Positions 61,109-64,000 of a stretch of DNA of 64,000 bases are shown here, piece after piece; position 1 is the stretch's first letter; every line of letters starts with the position of its first letter. Source of the DNA: Pyxidicoccus sp. MSG2 (lineage in GTDB: Bacteria; Myxococcota; Myxococcia; Myxococcales; Myxococcaceae). The notes under the pieces were generated by a model. It was given only the letters and a program-made list of their open reading frames with translations, searched no databases and was not told the DNA's origin. The position numbers and the translations under genes are program-made. The stretch lies in NCBI RefSeq assembly GCF_026626705.1, contig NZ_JAPNKC010000001.1, forward strand, positions 3,534,001-3,598,000, read 5' to 3'.

Positions 61109-61133
61109 ACCGGCGGGCCTCCAGGCCCCCGGT
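61109..61133 (+). terminator. Hairpin downstream of astB
   Basis: ACCGG and GGGCCT pair with AGGCCC and CCGGT, with a single bulged C at 61114, 27 bases after the astB stop. No T-run. Confidence 0.55.
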
Positions 61134-61231
61134 GGGTGGGAATGCCCACGGTGGAGCCAGACGGCGGCGTCGTACCATGGTCTCAACCGGCGGGACGCAT
61201 CACCTTCTCCGACAAGGAGGTGACATTCCCC

Positions 61232-61753
61232 ATGATTCCGGAATCCATCCAGCATTACCTCCAGCGCCACCGCGTGCGCTTCGAGCGCTACTGGCATCCG
61301 CATGCGGTCAGCGCCCAGGAGTTGGCGGAAGCGCTGCATGTCTCAGGCTGGCGCGTCGCCAAGTCCGTCATCGTGCTGGCGGACCGGCAGCCGTGGATTG
61401 TCGTCGTGCCCGCGGCGGGCACGGTGGACCTGCAGCAGGTCCGCGACATCCTCAGCGCGCGCAGCGTGCGGCTGGCCACGGAGGCTGAGTTCTCCAGCCA
61501 CTTCCCCGACTGCGAGGTGGGCGCGGAGCCCCCCTTCGGCGAGCTCTATGGCCTGCCGGTGGCGGTGGACGAGTCCCTCAGCCTGACGGAGCGCCTGCTC
61601 TTCCGGGCGGGCTCGCATGAGGAGGCACTGGAGATGCGCTTCCAGGACTTCGCCACGCTGGAGTGGCCCCTGGTGGCGTCGTTCATCCGGCGTGAGCAGC
61701 GGCAGGCGGTGGGCATCCCAGCGGTGGCGATGGAGTCCCACGCTCCCGCGTGA
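61232..61753 (+). CDS. YbaK/ProX-type aminoacyl-tRNA deacylase domain protein
   Basis: 173 residues from ATG 61232. AAGGAGGTGA at 61214-61223 is one of the strongest ribosome-binding sites in the window, and fixes this start over the longer frame from 61136. The fold is YbaK/prolyl-tRNA editing type (YWHPHAVSAQELAEAL, GWRVAKSVIVLADRQPWIVVVPA with the conserved Lys, PPFGELYGLPVAVDE). Such proteins hydrolyse mischarged tRNAs. The high-expression signal hints at a constitutive role. Confidence 0.9.
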   Translation: MIPESIQHYLQRHRVRFERYWHPHAVSAQELAEALHVSGWRVAKSVIVLADRQPWIVVVPAAGTVDLQQVRDILSARSVRLATEAEFSSHFPDCEVGAEPPFGELYGLPVAVDESLSLTERLLFRAGSHEEALEMRFQDFATLEWPLVASFIRREQRQAVGIPAVAMESHAPA

Positions 61754-61771
61754 CGACGCGAGCGGCACGGG

Positions 61772-64000
61772 CTACGGGATGTCGGCCGCTTCGCCCGCGC
61801 CACCGGTGTTGCCCAGCAGGTGCTGCAGCTCCTGGGCGTGCGGGTCGTCCGTGAGCTCCTTGCGGCGCGTGTCCACCCGGGTGCGCTCCTCGGCCTCCAG
61901 CCGGGCCGCCCAGGCCTCGGCCTCCTTGCGTGAGCCGGCAGGCAGCAGGCGCAGGCCCTCGTGGACCGAGCGGGCCGCGGCGTCATACCGGTGCAGCGCC
62001 TCCTGCGTGCGGGCCACGGCGAACCAGGCATCCGGTCCGGGTGCCAGCCGCGCGGCGGTCTGCCGCAGCTCCACGGCGCGGGACAGCAGCCCCTCACGCT
62101 CCAGGCACGACGCCTCCATGGACAACAGCCGCGCGCGCTGCGCGTAGTCGGTGAGGAACGGGGACACCGCCTGCAGCGTGTCCTTCGCCCGCCGCGTCAG
62201 CCCCGCGTCCAGTTGCTGCGAGGCCAGCGTGAAGGACAACTCCACATGGCCCGGGAAGCGCGCCAGCAGTCGCTCCAGCGTCTGGAGTGCCTCGTCGCGT
62301 CGGCCCTGGGCCCGCAGCACCTCCGCGCGCAGCAGGTGCGTGTCCAGGGACTCCGGCTCCAGGCGCTCCACCTCGGCGCACGCCGTCTCCGCGGCCGGCA
62401 GCTCGCTCTTGCGCAGCCGCAGCCGCGCCTCGCGCGCCCACAGCGCCGCCTGGCCCGGGCGGCCCTCGAAGTGCTCGCGTGCCCAGCCCGAGTAGGCCAG
62501 CGCCGCGCCCAGCCGTCCCGGCGTGTTGCCCAGCGAGTCCAGCAGCCGCACCGCCACTTCCGGCGCGTCCGGCGTCAGCGCGGCCAGGTCCTCCAGCGAG
62601 CGCACCCGGCGCAGGGCCTCGCCCTGGAGCACGGACAGGTCTCCGGCCTCGTACGCCAGCCGGTACTCCAGGAAGCCCTGCGAGCGGCGTCCCAGCTCCA
62701 GCAGCGCCCGCGCGGCCACCCGGTGCGCGACGGCGTCATGGGGCGACAGGTACAGCGCGCGGTTGATGAAGGCCAGCGCCTCGCCCGCGACCTCGGGGCC
62801 CCGGGCCGCGTAGGCCGAGGCCACCAGCCGGTAGAGCAGGTAGTCCGAGGGGTGCCGGTCGATGAGCGTCTGCCCGCGCGCGCGCACGTCGGACTCCGGC
62901 GCTCGCGCGGTGACGAGCCCCGCCAGCTCCGCCTCCGCGTCGGACAGGTGGTGCCGGCCGGGCACCAGCGCCACCAGGGCCAGCCCCGTCAGCGCCACGC
63001 CCGTGCCCAGCACCCAGGCGGAGGGCTTCACGCACCCCGGCTTCGTGGCCCCGGTGCGCTCGCGCTCGCGAGGCCGGGCCACCGCGCCCAGCACCACCAG
63101 CGCCGCCACCGCGCACGCCGGCAGCTCCAGGCTGAAGTCGAAGAGGTCATGCAGCGCCAGCGCCGCCACGCCCGCCAGCGCGGACAACTCCAGCGCGTCC
63201 AGGCCCTCACGGCGCAGCAGGCGCGCGAAGCCCCATGCGGCCACCGCCAGTAGCAGCAGGCCCGGCACGCCCAGCTCCACCGCCCCTTGCAGCACCGCGT
63301 TCTCCGGGTGCGTGAAGGTGTTGGGGTTGGGCTCGGACTGGTAGCGCGGGAAGGCCGCCTCGAAGGCGCCGCGCCCCATGCCCAGCACGGGGAAGGCGCG
63401 CGCCGTCCGGGCCATCATCGGCCACAGGCCCACCTTGGAGTGGCGCAACTCCTCCACGCTGTCCGCGCTGCGCGCCTCCGCCCACAGCCGGTCCGCCGCG
63501 GTGTACGCGCCCACCGCCAGCACGGCGAGCAGCCCCAGCAGCGCGGCGGCGCTTCGAGCCCACACCGGGGGCGTGCGCCCCGCCGTTTCACGACGCCGGC
63601 GCAGCAGCAGCACCGCCAGCAGCGCCTGGCCGAAGACGAAGAAGGCGATGCCGCCGCGCGACAGCGTCAGCACCACGCCCAGCCCGCCCGCCCCCGCCGC
63701 CAGCGCGTACGGCAGCGCGCGCGAGCGGGGCCGCGTGGTGAGCGCCAGCCCCAGCGCCACCGTGGAGGCCAGCCCCAGGAAGCCCGCGAGGTGGTTGGGG
63801 TTGCCGAAGGGCGTCACCAGCGTGGGCCGCGCGTCGACCCAGGGCAGCACGCCGAAAAGGGACTGCACGCCGAGCAGCGCGTGCCCCAGCCCCACCACCA
63901 CCAGCGCCGCGCCGGTGAAGGCCAGCACCGCCAGCAGCCGCTCGCGGCTGAGGCGCGCGCGGCACACCTGCACCGCCGCGAGGAAGGAGAGGAGATACGC
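61772..64000 (-). CDS. O-antigen ligase-like membrane protein with TPR C-terminal half (5' truncated)
   Basis: The frame stays open to the window edge, so the N-terminus is missing; 742 codons including the stop are visible. The first half has about eight transmembrane helices with Wzy_C/O-antigen-ligase traits: GNPNHLAGFLGLA, the RGG loop after VVLTLSRGG, and HPENAVLQGAVELGVPG. The second half (from about residue 350) is soluble TPR-like repeats. Related proteins polymerise or ligate surface polysaccharides, or glycosylate pilin. Together with wecB and the Kdo/Lpt genes it fits envelope glycan biosynthesis. Confidence 0.85.
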   Translation of the reverse strand, partial: AYLLSFLAAVQVCRARLSRERLLAVLAFTGAALVVVGLGHALLGVQSLFGVLPWVDARPTLVTPFGNPNHLAGFLGLASTVALGLALTTRPRSRALPYALAAGAGGLGVVLTLSRGGIAFFVFGQALLAVLLLRRRRETAGRTPPVWARSAAALLGLLAVLAVGAYTAADRLWAEARSADSVEELRHSKVGLWPMMARTARAFPVLGMGRGAFEAAFPRYQSEPNPNTFTHPENAVLQGAVELGVPGLLLLAVAAWGFARLLRREGLDALELSALAGVAALALHDLFDFSLELPACAVAALVVLGAVARPRERERTGATKPGCVKPSAWVLGTGVALTGLALVALVPGRHHLSDAEAELAGLVTARAPESDVRARGQTLIDRHPSDYLLYRLVASAYAARGPEVAGEALAFINRALYLSPHDAVAHRVAARALLELGRRSQGFLEYRLAYEAGDLSVLQGEALRRVRSLEDLAALTPDAPEVAVRLLDSLGNTPGRLGAALAYSGWAREHFEGRPGQAALWAREARLRLRKSELPAAETACAEVERLEPESLDTHLLRAEVLRAQGRRDEALQTLERLLARFPGHVELSFTLASQQLDAGLTRRAKDTLQAVSPFLTDYAQRARLLSMEASCLEREGLLSRAVELRQTAARLAPGPDAWFAVARTQEALHRYDAAARSVHEGLRLLPAGSRKEAEAWAARLEAEERTRVDTRRKELTDDPHAQELQHLLGNTGGAGEAADIP

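Overview
The window is a GC-rich (about 70%), gene-dense chromosomal segment of a myxobacterium, most likely Myxococcus or a close relative in the Cystobacterineae. The evidence is the codon use, the PilZ-receiver and PATAN-type proteins, a Ser/Thr kinase-like protein, sigma-54 machinery, and above all a locus matching the developmental small RNA pxr with its two regulators. No phage, insertion sequence, CRISPR array, rRNA or tRNA gene was found. About 62 conventional protein genes are called. Those at both edges are cut by the window: a J-domain protein on the left and an O-antigen-ligase-like protein on the right.

Layout. Bases 1-9100 hold housekeeping genes: a J-domain/TPR protein, YhbY, an enoyl-CoA hydratase, a ceramidase-like hydrolase, purF, a small exported protein, an RluA-type pseudouridine synthase and wecB. 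Bases 9200-17900 hold the Kdo supply line: kdsB, then pyrG-kdsA-kdsC, with an ABC exporter, an aldo/keto reductase and an HTH-receiver regulator. Bases 18000-23600 hold Hsp20, a CPXCG zinc protein, a GspE N-domain protein, serB, a probable pseudokinase and a PilZ-receiver protein. Bases 23650-32000 hold a partial complex I operon, nuoEFJKLMN, without nuoA-D, G, H and I.

Bases 32072-40000 are the most distinctive part. A minus-strand series runs phosphoribosyltransferase, selB, histidine kinase (pxrK), NtrC-family regulator (pxrR), then a sigma-54 promoter and a transcript of about 120 nt matching pxr, ending at a strong terminator before a GNAT gene. In M. xanthus this sRNA blocks fruiting-body development while nutrients last. 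Two related palindromes upstream of the sigma-54 promoter are good candidates for the regulator's enhancer sites.

Bases 40000-50300 hold leucine dehydrogenase, hslO, an orphan sdhC, ssb, a PBP4-type peptidase, a peptide-type ABC uptake system (binding protein and two permeases, no ATPase in the window) and dtd. Bases 50270-59741 are an expanded form of the classical lptC-lptA-lptB-rpoN-hpf-ptsN cluster, preceded by an LpxL-type acyltransferase. So sigma-54 itself and a sigma-54-dependent regulon member (pxr) are both in this window. The right end has astB, a YbaK-type deacylase and the O-antigen-ligase-like gene.

Perfect inverted repeats without a U-tract sit at many gene ends, especially between convergent genes. 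Hairpins with a T-run on the transcribed strand are fewer: those at 13679, 32983 and 52567 are the strongest.
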